Assembly (NCBI GenBank): GCA_035574255.1
Contig: DATLYZ010000031.1
Coordinates: 1-64,000 of the forward strand
Source of the DNA: JADJOM01 sp035574255
Lineage (GTDB): Bacteria > Gemmatimonadota > Gemmatimonadetes > Gemmatimonadales > GWC2-71-9
Direction: 5' to 3'
Length of the DNA: 64,000 nucleotides
In this document: positions 17,901 to 26,145 of the stretch, piece by piece
How positions within the stretch are numbered: position 1 is the first letter of the stretch
Layout: each line of letters opens with the position of its first letter
The notes under the pieces: model-generated
What the model saw: only the letters and a program-made list of their open reading frames with translations
Database searches by the model: none
Told to the model about the DNA's origin: nothing
Position numbers and translations under genes: made by a program

Positions 17901-18017
17901 GTCTCCACCGTGCTGACGCTCATCGTGGTGCCGACCGTGTGGCTCGTCTTCGAGCGCCTGCGAGCCCGGGCGCCCGCCCCCGCGCTCGTTCCGGAGCCGG
18001 CCCGGGAGGCGCGGTGA
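14946..18017 (+). CDS. RND efflux transporter, HAE1 family (AcrB-like)
   Basis: 1023 residues, the usual RND length. N-terminus SDTAIRRPVLASMLSLALVLFG is a typical inner-membrane entry helix; the two large periplasmic domains and twelve membrane segments follow. The proton-relay acidic pair sits in GIVVDDAIIVLENAYRH (DD as in AcrB D407/D408). The lysine of the second relay is in LVTKNSILLVEYAN. It is a proton-driven drug/solute exporter working with TolC and the fusion lipoprotein encoded next. Stop and TolC start overlap (GTGA). Gene order transporter-TolC-fusion protein is the reverse of the usual fusion-first order. Substrate unknown. Confidence 0.92.
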   Translation: MKLSDTAIRRPVLASMLSLALVLFGVIGYLELSVREYPDVDPPIISVTTILPGANPQVVESAVTDILEEELSTVPGLRTLTSTSAEERSNITLEFTLDRPVEDAAQDVRDKVSRVRGRLPEDIEEPVIAKQEADAQPFLWLALSGANYDLLQLSDIADRVVKKRLQSLPGVGRAFIGGERRYAMRVWLSASALAARRLTVQDVEAAIRSRNVEVPAGRIESERREFTVRSLGELKTPAEFAELTVASPNGIPVKLKDLGRVELGAENERSALRFKGTTAVGVGIVRQSKANLIEVADRVRDALPAIRAQLPPGVNLEVAYDGSVFVRRSIQEAQESLLIAAVLVILIIFVFLRNLRATIIPGLAIPASIVATFAVMYFLGFSINNLTLLALTLAIGIVVDDAIIVLENAYRHQEELHEDPLTAATHGTREIAFAVIATTVSLVAVFTPLAFLRGNTGRLFNEFGIAVAGSVIISGFVALTLTPMLCARILKVPPRHGALYRALERGFDGLAAGYARALRAALRHRGLVIAATVLVALLAAVVFRALKREFVPPEDRGFFYTITLAPEGSTLAYTDQYQRRLEAVLARTRDIQSYFSLVGGFMGAPNRGILFVRLTDWSERDRQVKDVMAEVQPQFFGVPGVLAFATNPPAFGFGPPVQFVIQHPDFDKLTQGMDALMARARQVKGLINVNTDLRVNKPELTVHFDRDRAEDLGVPVRDVAGTLQTLLGGRRISTFTRDNQLYDVIAQLVPEERATPSDMTGLYLRGRGGALVQLDALAGIEEGVGPSQLNHFNRIRSATISASLVPGFTLGEAIDTLRAIAAEVLPKGSTTALAGESRELEESGTSLYFAFVLALVVVYMVLASQFESLVHPFTVLLAVPLAVTGALVTLYLLGSTINLYSQIGMILLIGLVTKNSILLVEYANQLRARGLDALEAALEAGRIRLRPILMTSVSTIMGAMPIALGLGAGSISRRPLGYSIVGGILVSTVLTLIVVPTVWLVFERLRARAPAPALVPEPAREAR

Positions 18018-19369
18018 TCCCGCTCGGCCTGCTCCTGGTGGGACTGGTGAGCGCCGCACCCGCCGGCCCGGTCCCGCCGCCGCATCCCGGAGCCGGGCGC
18101 TCGGCGGCGGCCGGAGGGATCCCGGACACGGTGCCCCTTCCCGTGATCACGCTTGCGGAGGCGCTGGAGCGCGCGGTCCGGCTCAACCCCGATTATGTCC
18201 GCGCGGTAGGGCAGGTCGGTGACGCCGAGTGGGGCCGGCGAGCCGCCCGGCTGGCGTTCTTTCTTCCCGCCGTGACCGCCAACCTGGATTACACCAAGTA
18301 TTCAACCCGGTTCTTCAACATCGGGACCGGCTCGCTGGTCTCGACCTCGGTGGTGGGCCGGCTCGATGCCCGCTACGAGATCCTGAGTGCCCGCAAGCTC
18401 ACCGAGCTGGCCCGCACCCAGGCCGAACTCGACGCGGCCCAGGCGACGGAGGCCCAGGCGCGGTTCCAGGCCGCGCTGCTCACCGAGTCGGCGTACTACG
18501 CCGTGCTGGCGGATCGGGAGTTCACCCGCGTGGCGGAAGACCGGGTGGCCCGGGCCCGCGAGCAGCTCGCAGCCGCCCGCGCGCTGGTGACCTCGGGGGC
18601 CGCCGTCCAGACCGACTCCCTCCAGGTGGCGCTCGAACTCACTCGCGCCCTGGTGGACCTGCTCCAGCAGCAGTCCAGCCTGCGGGTGTCCCGGCTCGAG
18701 CTGGGCCGGCGGGTGGGGTTTCCCGGCGGGGCCGACGCGGCGCCGCTCGATACCATGGCGCCGGCTCCATTGCCGCTCTCGGTCGAGGAAGCCATCGCGC
18801 GCGCGGTGGCCCAGGGTCCCGAGTACCGCACGGCGCGGGCGCGGGAGCGCGCCGCCCTGGCCTTCCTGCGGGGTCGCCGGGGCGCCTACCTGCCGACGCT
18901 CTCGTTGAGCGGGGCCCATACCCGGTTCGACGATCACGTGTTTCCCAGCGCCCGCAACGTGTCGTCGCTCACGATCACGCTCAACTACCCGCTCTGGAAC
19001 AACGGCGATCGGGAGATCCAGCTGAGTCAGGCCCGGACCGACCTCGACGTGGCCCGGGCGATCCGGGCCGACCTGGAGCGCGCCGCCGCCCGGGACGTGA
19101 CCGCCGCCTACGAGGCATACGAGACCGCCCGGGCGCGGTTCGGGCTCGCCGAGACGGCGCTCGCCGTGGCGCGGGAAAACTATCGGGTGCAGGAGACCCG
19201 CTACCGTGCCGGAGCCACCACGGTGCTCGATCTCCTGGAAGCGCAGGTCGCGCTCACCCAGGCCCAGGCGGATCTGGTGGATGCCCGTTTCAACGCGCGC
19301 CTGGCGCTGGCCTCCCTGGAGGCCATGCTGGGCGCCCGGCTCGTTCCGCACCAGGGAGACGGCTCGTGA
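18014..19369 (+). CDS. TolC-family outer-membrane efflux protein
   Basis: 451 residues, GTG start overlapping the RND stop. An N-terminal signal peptide (IPLGLLLVGLVSAAPAG) is followed by two OEP repeats with long coiled-coil helices, for example ARTQAELDAAQATEAQARFQ and LLEAQVALTQAQADLVDARF. The TolC-like strand TLNYPLWNNGDREIQLSQA precedes the second coiled coil. It forms the exit duct across the outer membrane for the upstream RND pump. Stop overlaps the ATG of the fusion protein (TGATG). Confidence 0.9.
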   Translation: MIPLGLLLVGLVSAAPAGPVPPPHPGAGRSAAAGGIPDTVPLPVITLAEALERAVRLNPDYVRAVGQVGDAEWGRRAARLAFFLPAVTANLDYTKYSTRFFNIGTGSLVSTSVVGRLDARYEILSARKLTELARTQAELDAAQATEAQARFQAALLTESAYYAVLADREFTRVAEDRVARAREQLAAARALVTSGAAVQTDSLQVALELTRALVDLLQQQSSLRVSRLELGRRVGFPGGADAAPLDTMAPAPLPLSVEEAIARAVAQGPEYRTARARERAALAFLRGRRGAYLPTLSLSGAHTRFDDHVFPSARNVSSLTITLNYPLWNNGDREIQLSQARTDLDVARAIRADLERAAARDVTAAYEAYETARARFGLAETALAVARENYRVQETRYRAGATTVLDLLEAQVALTQAQADLVDARFNARLALASLEAMLGARLVPHQGDGS

Positions 19370-20481
19370 TGCTACGACAGGTTTGGTTCCTGGCGGGGCT
19401 CCTCGCCCTCGCCGCCTGCAAGAGCAGCGATGCGCGAGGCCAGCCCGGCGCGGGCGGGGGGGGCGGGGGCGGGGGCGGGGGCGCTCCGGGACTCCCGGTC
19501 GAGGTGGTGCGGGCCCGCGAGGACACGGTCGTGGACGCCATCCAGGCCACCGGGCAGGTGGAGGCGGTCCACGCCATCGAGGTGCGGCCGGAGGTCGAGG
19601 GCCGTATCGTGGAGATCCTGATGCGGGAGGGCGCGGAGGTCGCGGCGGGACAGCCGCTCTTCCGGATTGACGACGCCGAACTCAGGGCCCAGGTGGACCG
19701 GGCGGCGGCGCAGCGCGACCTGGCTCGTCAGGCGCTCGAGCGCACCAGGCTCCTCGTGGCCCAGAACGCCGCCGCCGCCGCCGACCTGGAGCGCGCGGAA
19801 GCCGCGGCGCGGAGTGCCCAGGCGGAGTACGACCTGCTGCGGGTGCGGCTGGAGCGGACCGTGGTCAGGGCCCCGTTCGCCGGCATCGTGGGCCAGCGCC
19901 GCGCCAGCCTGGGCGACTACGTCACCACCGGCACCGACCTCGCCCCCCTCAGCACGGTGGACCCCGAGCGGGTCGCCTTCGCCGTGCCGGAACGGTACGC
20001 GACGGCCGTGCGGCGAGGGCAGACGGTGGAGTTCCGGGTCGCCGCCCTCCCCGGCGAAACCTTCACCGGCACGGTGGACTTCGTGAGTCCCGCGGTCGAC
20101 CTCCCGGCCCGCACCATACTCGTCAAGGCCGTGGTCCCGAACCGCCGACGGCTGCTCCAGCCCGGCATGTTCGTCGAGGCGCGGCTCGCCACCGGGGTGC
20201 GCCCCCGGGCGGTGATCGTACCGGAGGAAGCCATCCTGGCGCTCCAGGGCAAGTTCTACGTCTGGGCGGTGGTGGACGGCAAGGCCGCCCGCCGGGAGGT
20301 GGAGCTGGGTGTGCGCACGCCCGGCGAGGTCGAGATCACAAACGGGGTGGCGGCCGGCGAGGCGGTCGTGGTGGGCGGCCTCGAGCTGCTCCAGGAAGGC
20401 GCGCCGGTGGTGGCCACGGAAGTCCCGCCCAAGCCAGCCGCGGGGGGCGACCGCCCGCCGGCGGACCCGGCCAGACCGTAA
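19369..20481 (+). CDS. RND periplasmic membrane-fusion lipoprotein (AcrA/HlyD type)
   Basis: 370 residues. Signal peptide with lipobox LAAC (Cys near residue 17) predicts a lipoprotein. A run of about ten glycines follows before the biotinyl-lipoyl half motif VEGRIVEILMREGAEVAAGQ. A coiled-coil hairpin (about 105-150), the second lipoyl half TVVRAPFAGIVG and a beta-barrel domain follow. Bridges the RND pump and TolC. The poly-Gly linker, encoded by a GGGGGC-rich tract, is unusual. Last gene of the three-gene operon. Confidence 0.9.
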   Translation: MLRQVWFLAGLLALAACKSSDARGQPGAGGGGGGGGGGAPGLPVEVVRAREDTVVDAIQATGQVEAVHAIEVRPEVEGRIVEILMREGAEVAAGQPLFRIDDAELRAQVDRAAAQRDLARQALERTRLLVAQNAAAAADLERAEAAARSAQAEYDLLRVRLERTVVRAPFAGIVGQRRASLGDYVTTGTDLAPLSTVDPERVAFAVPERYATAVRRGQTVEFRVAALPGETFTGTVDFVSPAVDLPARTILVKAVVPNRRRLLQPGMFVEARLATGVRPRAVIVPEEAILALQGKFYVWAVVDGKAARREVELGVRTPGEVEITNGVAAGEAVVVGGLELLQEGAPVVATEVPPKPAAGGDRPPADPARP

Positions 20482-20487
20482 CGAAGG

Positions 20488-20817
20488 TCAGAGCAAGCCT
20501 GACTTGGCCGCCTGCCAGAGCTTGGTCAGCCGGTCGAATCCGTCTTGCAGGATCTCCACCTGCTGGGGGCTCGGGCTCGCGGACAGCGCCGTCTCCAGGT
20601 CGCCGACGATCCGGAGCATCTCCCGCCGCCCCGTGCGCTCGCACTCGGCGCGGATCTCGAGCAGCTTCTTGCCGAGTTCGGTCCGCACCACCTCGTCGTG
20701 CGGCACCTGCCAGAGATAGGCGGCGGAGTCGCGGCCGCTTACGCAGAGCTCGCCCAGCCGGTCCATCAGCGGAAACGGAGGGCGGTGTCCGGAGTTCATC
20801 ATGAGCGCGCTCATCAT
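20488..20817 (-). CDS. Hypothetical protein, about 109 residues
   Basis: The frame gives MMSALMMNSGHRPPFPLMDRLG and continues with a helical, charged body ending in LTKLWQAAKSGLL. A GGGAGGTG Shine-Dalgarno stands just upstream; the second ATG (20814) is better spaced from it than the first. No known family, signal or membrane segment. Its stop lies 6 bp from the stop of the fusion-protein gene (convergent) and its start 34 bp from the divergent M14 peptidase. Confidence 0.6.
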   Translation of the reverse strand: MMSALMMNSGHRPPFPLMDRLGELCVSGRDSAAYLWQVPHDEVVRTELGKKLLEIRAECERTGRREMLRIVGDLETALSASPSPQQVEILQDGFDRLTKLWQAAKSGLL

Positions 20818-20851
20818 ACACCTCCCGGGCCGATTGCGGCACTCCGGGGCG

Positions 20852-22519
20852 ATGGCTAGCAAGGACCGCGCCCCGGTCGCGGGGGCGGTCCGGCGCCGGT
20901 ATCCTGGGTCACGCGGCCGGCGTGACCGGCTCACGGGGCTCGTGCTCCTTGCCCTCTCCGCGCTGATCGGACCGGCCGGCCTCGGCGCGCAGGCCACCCG
21001 CCCCGAGCGCACGGCTGGCCGAGAAACCTCGTCCTATGCCGATGTTCTGGCATTTCTCGACTCCCTGGCGCGGGCGGGGGGTGGGGCCGAAATCCGGGTC
21101 GGGTACCTGGGCACGAGCCCGGAAGGCCGGGTCATCCCCTACGCGGTGGCCGCCCGCCCGATGGTGGACGGTCCCGGTGATGCCCACCGGAGCGGGAAGC
21201 CGATCGTGTATATCCAGGGCAACATCCACGCGGGCGAGGTCGAGGGCAAGGAAGCGGCGCTCATGCTCCTGCGCGACCTCGCGCGGGGCCCGCTGCGTCC
21301 CTTGCTGGACAGCGTCGTCGTGCTGGTGGCGCCGATCTACAATGTTGACGGCAACGAGCGGTGGGGGCCGGGTGACCGCAACCGGCCGGGCCAGAACGGC
21401 CCGGCCGTCGTGGGCTCCAACCTGAACGGCCAGGGCCTCAACCTGAACCGGGATTACGTCAAACAGGAGGCCCCGGAGACCCGGGGATCGCTCGCCCTGC
21501 TCGCGCGCTGGGAGCCGGACGTCTTCGTGGACCTGCACACCACCAACGGAAGCTACCACGGGTATGCGCTCACCTACGCGCCGGGCCTCAATCCGAATTC
21601 CCCGCCGGCGAACGACTACACCCGGGACCGGTTCCTCCCCGAGATTCGGGCGCGCCTGCGGCAGCGCCACCGGCACGAGACGTTCTGGTACGGCAACTTT
21701 CGGAACCAGCACCCCGACTCGCTGGTCCTCGGGTGGGAGACCTATGATGCCCGCCCTCGGTTCGGGACCAACGCCCTGGGGATGCAGGGCCGGGTCGCCA
21801 TTCTGAGCGAGGGCTACAGCAACAACCCCTTCGGCGAGCGGATCACAGCCACGTATGACTTTCTCCGGGAGATCTTGAGCTTCGCGGCAGAGGATCGCGT
21901 CCGCTTGAAGGCCGCGGTGGCCGCCTCGGCCCGCTGGCGTCCGGACTCCATCGCCTTGCGCTCGACGTTCGCCCCGCCGACGATGCAGGAGGTGCTCGCG
22001 GAGATCACGCAGGAGGCAGGGGAAGGGGCCGGCGGCTTTGCGCGGCGGCGCCGGTCCGGCATCTTCCGCTCGATCCGGATGCCGGTGTACGATCGCTTTG
22101 CGCCGGCCGCACAGGTGGCGCGGCCCGCGGCCTATTTGGTGCCGCCGTCGCACCCCGAGCTGGTCGAGCTGCTCCGACGGTACGGGGTGGTGGTGCAACG
22201 GCTGACCGGGCCCTGGCGCGGAACGGTCGAAGGATTTCGGGTGGATAGCCTGGAGGCTGCCGCGCAGGTCTTCGAGGGGCACCGCACCGTGACGGTGCAG
22301 GGTCGCTGGGTGCCTCGCGATGCCGAAATCGGCGCCGGCTGGTACGCGGTCACCACCGATCAGCGGCTGGGCGTGTTCGCGGCCTACCTGCTCGAGCCGG
22401 CGTCGGAGGATGGGTTTGCGACCTGGAATTTCCTCGACCGCGAACTCGCCCGCGGTCGAGAGGCGCCGGTGCTCCGGGTGCGCCAACCCGTGGCGGCGCC
22501 GATGGTCCTGGCGGACTGA
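20852..22519 (+). CDS. Secreted M14-family zinc carboxypeptidase
   Basis: 556 residues. A signal peptide runs to about residue 48 (RRDRLTGLVLLALSALIGPAGLGAQA). Zinc ligands are in GNIHAGEVEGKEAALM (H126, E129), with the third His in VDLHTTNG near residue 236; the asparagine-arginine cluster NLNRDYVK is typical of M14 substrate binding. Probably cleaves C-terminal residues from peptides in the periplasm or outside. The C-terminal 180 residues are an uncharacterised extension. The ATG at 20852 is used because it precedes a charged n-region. The peroxiredoxin gene follows 12 bp later. Confidence 0.85.
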   Translation: MASKDRAPVAGAVRRRYPGSRGRRDRLTGLVLLALSALIGPAGLGAQATRPERTAGRETSSYADVLAFLDSLARAGGGAEIRVGYLGTSPEGRVIPYAVAARPMVDGPGDAHRSGKPIVYIQGNIHAGEVEGKEAALMLLRDLARGPLRPLLDSVVVLVAPIYNVDGNERWGPGDRNRPGQNGPAVVGSNLNGQGLNLNRDYVKQEAPETRGSLALLARWEPDVFVDLHTTNGSYHGYALTYAPGLNPNSPPANDYTRDRFLPEIRARLRQRHRHETFWYGNFRNQHPDSLVLGWETYDARPRFGTNALGMQGRVAILSEGYSNNPFGERITATYDFLREILSFAAEDRVRLKAAVAASARWRPDSIALRSTFAPPTMQEVLAEITQEAGEGAGGFARRRRSGIFRSIRMPVYDRFAPAAQVARPAAYLVPPSHPELVELLRRYGVVVQRLTGPWRGTVEGFRVDSLEAAAQVFEGHRTVTVQGRWVPRDAEIGAGWYAVTTDQRLGVFAAYLLEPASEDGFATWNFLDRELARGREAPVLRVRQPVAAPMVLAD

Positions 22520-22531
22520 CGGAAGGAGCCG

Positions 22532-22996
22532 ATGCTCGCGGAAGGCGATCGGGCCCCGGGGTTCACCCTGGAGAGCGACAGCGGCGAGCCCGTCTCACTG
22601 GATCAGTTCCGCGGGCGGAAGGTGGTGCTGTACTTCTACCCGAAGGACGGCACCAGCGGTTGTACCACCGAGGCCTGCGAGTTCCGCGACCACTGGAAAG
22701 CCGTGCAGGAGACCGGCGCGGTCGTGCTGGGCGTCTCGCCCGATAACGTCGCGTCGCACCGCCGGTTCAAGGCGAAGCACCGGCTGCCGTTCCCGCTGCT
22801 CGCCGACCCCGATCACCGGGTGGCCGAGGCCTACGGTGCCTGGGGCGAGAAGCGCCTCTACGGGCGCCGGTACCACGGCATCCTGCGCACCACGTATCTG
22901 ATCGACCGGGAGGGCCATATCGCCCGGGTCTTCACCAAGGTGAAGCCCCGAGGTCACGCGAGCCAGGTCCTGGCCGCCCTGCGGGACATGGCATGA
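22532..22996 (+). CDS. bcp: Thioredoxin-dependent peroxiredoxin, Bcp/PrxQ type
   Basis: 154 residues, standard Bcp length. Peroxidatic C44 and resolving C49 sit in TSGCTTEACEFRD. YFYPKDGT and GVSPDNVASHRRFKAKHRLPFPLL are strongly typical of the family (key residues only). Reduces hydroperoxides in the cytoplasm using thioredoxin. AAGGAG at 22522-22527 serves as Shine-Dalgarno. Its stop overlaps the ATG of the next small frame (ATGA). Confidence 0.93.
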   Translation: MLAEGDRAPGFTLESDSGEPVSLDQFRGRKVVLYFYPKDGTSGCTTEACEFRDHWKAVQETGAVVLGVSPDNVASHRRFKAKHRLPFPLLADPDHRVAEAYGAWGEKRLYGRRYHGILRTTYLIDREGHIARVFTKVKPRGHASQVLAALRDMA

Positions 22997-23223
22997 AGCG
23001 CGCGCTCGTCGGTGCGGTTGCGTTGCTGGACGCGGCGCCGCTCGCCGCCCTGTGGCTTTCCCGCCAGCGGGCCGAGCGGGTGAAGGCGTTCCTGGTCTCA
23101 CGCGGCGTGGATCCGCGCCGGATGACAGTCCGGGGGTACGGGGCTGCCCGGCCGATCGGGAGCAACGCCACCGCCGCCGGGCGGGCGCAGAACCGGCGGG
23201 TCGAGCTGCGGCGGACCGACTGA
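22993..23223 (+). CDS. Truncated OmpA C-terminal-like domain, 76 residues
   Basis: Residues 22-74 match the second half of the OmpA/MotB peptidoglycan-binding domain: LSRQRAERVKAFLVSRGV, RMTVRGYGAARPI, and NRRVELRR. The usual first half, with the strand and the GHTD motif, is absent; instead there is a short hydrophobic N-terminus (ALVGAVALLDAAPLAALWL). It starts by an ATGA overlap with bcp. It is either a degraded OmpA-like gene or a minimal exported half-domain. Peptidoglycan binding is doubtful because the first-half ligand residues are missing. Confidence 0.55.
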   Translation: MKRALVGAVALLDAAPLAALWLSRQRAERVKAFLVSRGVDPRRMTVRGYGAARPIGSNATAAGRAQNRRVELRRTD

Positions 23224-23303
23224 TCCCCTGCACCTGTCTTCCCCGTTTATTCTTCCCGTTCCCGGCGGCACGCCGGAGCACAGAGGAGGGACGCATTCGG
23301 GGC

Positions 23304-24353
23304 TTGCTACTGATCGGGGTGCTGCTCGCCGGCGCGGGCTGCGGCGGAACGGCCGCCTCGGGCGGCGCGTCGCGCGTGTTCGTCGAGCCCGCGCCGGGCG
23401 AACGTCATCTGCGCCACATCCGCCAGCTCACCTTCGGGGGGAACAACGCGGAAGCGTATTTCTCGCGCAGCGGGAAGCAGCTCATTTTCCAGCGCCAGGA
23501 GAAGGTGGACTCGGGGTGCGACCAGCAATACATCATCAACATTGACGGGTCGGGCCTGCGGCGGGTGTCCAATGGACTGGGCCGGACTACCTGCGGTTAT
23601 TTCTACGCGAACGATACCCGGATCCTGTACAGCTCGACGTTCCATCACTCGCCGGAGTGCCCCCCGCCCGTGGACCGGTCCCGGGGCTATGTGTGGCCGC
23701 TTTCGCACCTGGAGATCTACACCGCCCGGCCCGACGGCTCCGATCTTCGCCGCCTCACGAACAACGGGGCCTACAACGCGGAGGCGACGGTCTCGCCCGA
23801 CGGGTCCCGGATCATCTTTACGAGCACCATGGACGGCGACCTCGAGCTGTACACCATGAGGACCGACGGGAGCGATCTCCGGCGGCTCACGCACCGGGTG
23901 GGGTACGATGGGGGCGCGTTCTACTCGCCGGACGGGACCCGCATCGTGTGGCGCGCGGGCTACCCGGTCACCGCGGCGGACACGGCGGATTACCTGAGCC
24001 TCCTCGCTCAGCGGCTGGTGCGGCCCGCGCGGGTCGAGATCTGGGTTGCGAACGCCGACGGCAGCGAGCCGCGCCAGGTCACCCGGCTCGGGGGCGCCAA
24101 CTTCGCGCCGTACTTTCACCCCGACGGGCGTCGGATCATCTTCTCGTCGAACTACGAGCAGCCCCGCAGCGGGCAGTTCGACCTCTACCTGATCAACGTT
24201 GACGGCACCGGGCTCGAGAAGGTCACGACGGCGCCCGGCTTCGACGGGTTCCCGATGTGGAGCCCGGACGGCCGCAAGCTGGTCTGGTCGTCGAACCGCC
24301 ACGGCCGGGTCGAGGGCGAGACCAACTTGTTCATCGCGGATTGGGTCGAGTGA
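23304..24353 (+). CDS. TolB-like beta-propeller protein, secreted
   Basis: About 350 residues with a short hydrophobic N-terminus LLLIGVLLAGAGCGG, suggesting a lipoprotein or signal anchor. WD40-like PD40 repeats follow, with repeated ARPDGSDLRRLT, VSPDGSRIIFTS, MRTDGSDLRRLTHR, SPDGTRIVW and SPDGRKLVWSSNR. Such propellers act as periplasmic scaffolds or peptidase partners. The start is uncertain: TTG at 23304 is used, but an in-frame ATT at 23295 is better spaced from AGGAGG (23284-23289) and would add a positively charged residue before the hydrophobic run. Its stop overlaps the first leader-peptidase start (GTGA). Confidence 0.8.
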   Translation: MLLIGVLLAGAGCGGTAASGGASRVFVEPAPGERHLRHIRQLTFGGNNAEAYFSRSGKQLIFQRQEKVDSGCDQQYIINIDGSGLRRVSNGLGRTTCGYFYANDTRILYSSTFHHSPECPPPVDRSRGYVWPLSHLEIYTARPDGSDLRRLTNNGAYNAEATVSPDGSRIIFTSTMDGDLELYTMRTDGSDLRRLTHRVGYDGGAFYSPDGTRIVWRAGYPVTAADTADYLSLLAQRLVRPARVEIWVANADGSEPRQVTRLGGANFAPYFHPDGRRIIFSSNYEQPRSGQFDLYLINVDGTGLEKVTTAPGFDGFPMWSPDGRKLVWSSNRHGRVEGETNLFIADWVE

Positions 24354-25069
24354 GCGGCGCGGCGCCCAGGGATTCCCGGCACGCCTCGACGCTCAGGGAG
24401 TGGGCCAAGAGCCTCGCCATCGCCTTCGTGGCCTGGCTCTTCTTGCGGACCTTCGTGATCCAGGCGTTCCATATTCCGAGCCCCAGCATGGAAAACACCC
24501 TGCTCGTGGGCGATGTGCTGTTCGTGGCCAAGCCGACCTACGGGATCGAGGTCCCGCTCCTCGGCGTCCGCCTCCCGGGATTCCGGGAGCCCCGGCGCGG
24601 GGACATCGTGATCTTCGATTCGGTCGAGGAGGAAGGGCTCGAAGTCGTCAAGCGGGTGATCGGGGTTCCGGGCGATACGCTGGCGATGAAGGACGGCCAG
24701 CTCTACCGGAACGGGGAGCCGGTCGCGGAGCCGTACGCGCAGCGGAACAACCCCGCGGCCCCCGACGCGCCGGAGCTCCGGCTCAAGATGGCCAGCTGGC
24801 AGCGGCCGCGGCTGATCGGGCCTCCGCCGGAGCGGTACGATCCCGACCGGAACAACTGGGGGCCGGTGGTCGTCCCCCCGGACTCGCTCTTCGTGATGGG
24901 CGACAACCGCGACGATTCGCTGGACAGCCGCTTCTGGGGCTTTCTTCCACGCCGGAACGTCCGGGGCTCCCCCCTCCTCATCTACTACAGCTGGGACAAG
25001 CAGAGCTGGCGCCCCCTCCCCTTCCTCACGGCCGTTCGATGGGGCCGGCTGTTTACCGTTCCTCGATGA
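24350..25069 (+). CDS. lepB: Signal peptidase I, first of two tandem copies
   Basis: 239 residues, GTG start overlapping the upstream stop. One N-terminal membrane segment (about 18-38), catalytic Ser46 in PSPSMENT, catalytic Lys101 in VVKRVIGVPGD, and box E GDNRDDSLDSRFWG. Removes signal peptides at the outer face of the inner membrane. The residue after SM is Glu, then Asn, instead of the common MxPT. It overlaps the second copy by ATGA. The two are similar but far from identical, suggesting an old duplication. Confidence 0.92.
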   Translation: MSGAAPRDSRHASTLREWAKSLAIAFVAWLFLRTFVIQAFHIPSPSMENTLLVGDVLFVAKPTYGIEVPLLGVRLPGFREPRRGDIVIFDSVEEEGLEVVKRVIGVPGDTLAMKDGQLYRNGEPVAEPYAQRNNPAAPDAPELRLKMASWQRPRLIGPPPERYDPDRNNWGPVVVPPDSLFVMGDNRDDSLDSRFWGFLPRRNVRGSPLLIYYSWDKQSWRPLPFLTAVRWGRLFTVPR

Positions 25070-25779
25070 GGCGCCGCCCTGACGCACCGGGCTCCCGTAC
25101 CCTGCTCAAGGAGTGGACCAAGGCGCTCCTGGTGGCGATCGTGGTGTGGCTCCTCGTCCGGACGTTCGTCATCGAGGCGTATCGCATCCCCTCCGGCAGC
25201 ATGGAAGCGACCCTGCTCGACGGGGACTTTCTCTTCGTCAACAAGGCGATCTACGGCGCCGAGGTGCCGTTCCTCGGCTTCCGGCTTCCCGCCTGGCGGG
25301 AACCGCGACGCGGCGATGTGCTGGTCTTCGATTCGGTGGAGGAGCCGGGCAAGCGGGTGGTCAAGCGGCTGGTGGGCCTGCCCGGCGACACCCTCGAAAT
25401 GCGGGGCGGCACGCTGTACGTCAACCGGGTGGCCGCGCCCGAGCCCTACGCCCGGCACGAGTCCCTCGACAAGAGCGTCTCGCCGGAAAGCCGGCTCAAG
25501 ATGCGAGCCTGGCAGCTCCGGCATCTGGTGGGCCGCGACAGCGCCAGCTACGATCCCGACCTGCAGGATTGGGGGCCGCTCCTGGTGCCACCGGATTCGC
25601 TCTTCGTCCTCGGGGACAACCGGGAGAACTCGTACGACGGGCGCTACTGGGGATTCGTGCCGCGGAACCATGTCCGGGGCACGCCCCTCGTCATCTACTT
25701 CAGCTACGATCCCACCGCGGGCCGGCTGCCCTTTCTCACCGCGGTACGGCTTCGCCGGATGTTTACCGTGCCTCGGTAG
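25066..25779 (+). CDS. lepB: Signal peptidase I, second tandem copy
   Basis: 237 residues. Membrane segment about 18-35, catalytic Ser45 in PSGSMEAT, catalytic Lys100 in RVVKRLVGLPGD, and box E GDNRENSYDGRYWG. Start overlaps the stop of the first copy (ATGA). Both paralogues keep the Ser-Lys dyad, so both should be active; they may differ in substrate preference. It is the last gene of the chain that begins with the TolB-like protein. Confidence 0.92.
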   Translation: MRRRPDAPGSRTLLKEWTKALLVAIVVWLLVRTFVIEAYRIPSGSMEATLLDGDFLFVNKAIYGAEVPFLGFRLPAWREPRRGDVLVFDSVEEPGKRVVKRLVGLPGDTLEMRGGTLYVNRVAAPEPYARHESLDKSVSPESRLKMRAWQLRHLVGRDSASYDPDLQDWGPLLVPPDSLFVLGDNRENSYDGRYWGFVPRNHVRGTPLVIYFSYDPTAGRLPFLTAVRLRRMFTVPR

Positions 25780-25819
25780 GCGAGGCGCCGGGACGCGGGC
25801 CGGTCGCCCCCTGATCCCG

Positions 25820-26059
25820 TCACGGCCGGCGCGGCTCCTCGGGGCTGGTGACCGACGCGTGGACCAGATAGCTGGCCGTCCGCCCGCACGACTTGCAGGT
25901 CAGGGTCACCCGTCCGGCCGGCTGGTCGTTCCGTTTGGGATGGCGCTCGATGGTGGGGGTGTTGCAGCTGGGACAGACCAGCGGCTTGTGGTCGCGGTCG
26001 GCCGCGATCAGTTGCAGGGCTTCAGCCGCCCGGTACTCCTTGATCCCGCGACGTCCCAC
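25820..26059 (-). CDS. Small zinc-ribbon protein, about 79 residues
   Basis: Two CxxC pairs (LVCPSCNTP and TCKSCGRTA) about 24 residues apart form a likely zinc ribbon. Basic N-terminus GRRGIKEYRAAEAL. GTG at 26059 is the preferred start; a longer frame would run through the divergent cupredoxin-like gene. Such minimal ribbons bind nucleic acid or proteins; function unknown. Confidence 0.55.
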   Translation of the reverse strand: MGRRGIKEYRAAEALQLIAADRDHKPLVCPSCNTPTIERHPKRNDQPAGRVTLTCKSCGRTASYLVHASVTSPEEPRRP

Positions 26060-26145
26060 GGGCCGCCCTTTCAGCGGTACCAACCCGGCGAGGGCCGCCG
26101 GACCGCCCGATCTCAATCTACGGCGAGTTTTCGGGAGGCGCAAAC

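Noticed and set aside
14871..18059. Very long open frame antisense to the RND transporter
   Set aside because: Composition is dominated by Arg, Gly, Pro and His and mirrors the GC-rich third codon positions of the real gene; the plus-strand protein has clear RND motifs.
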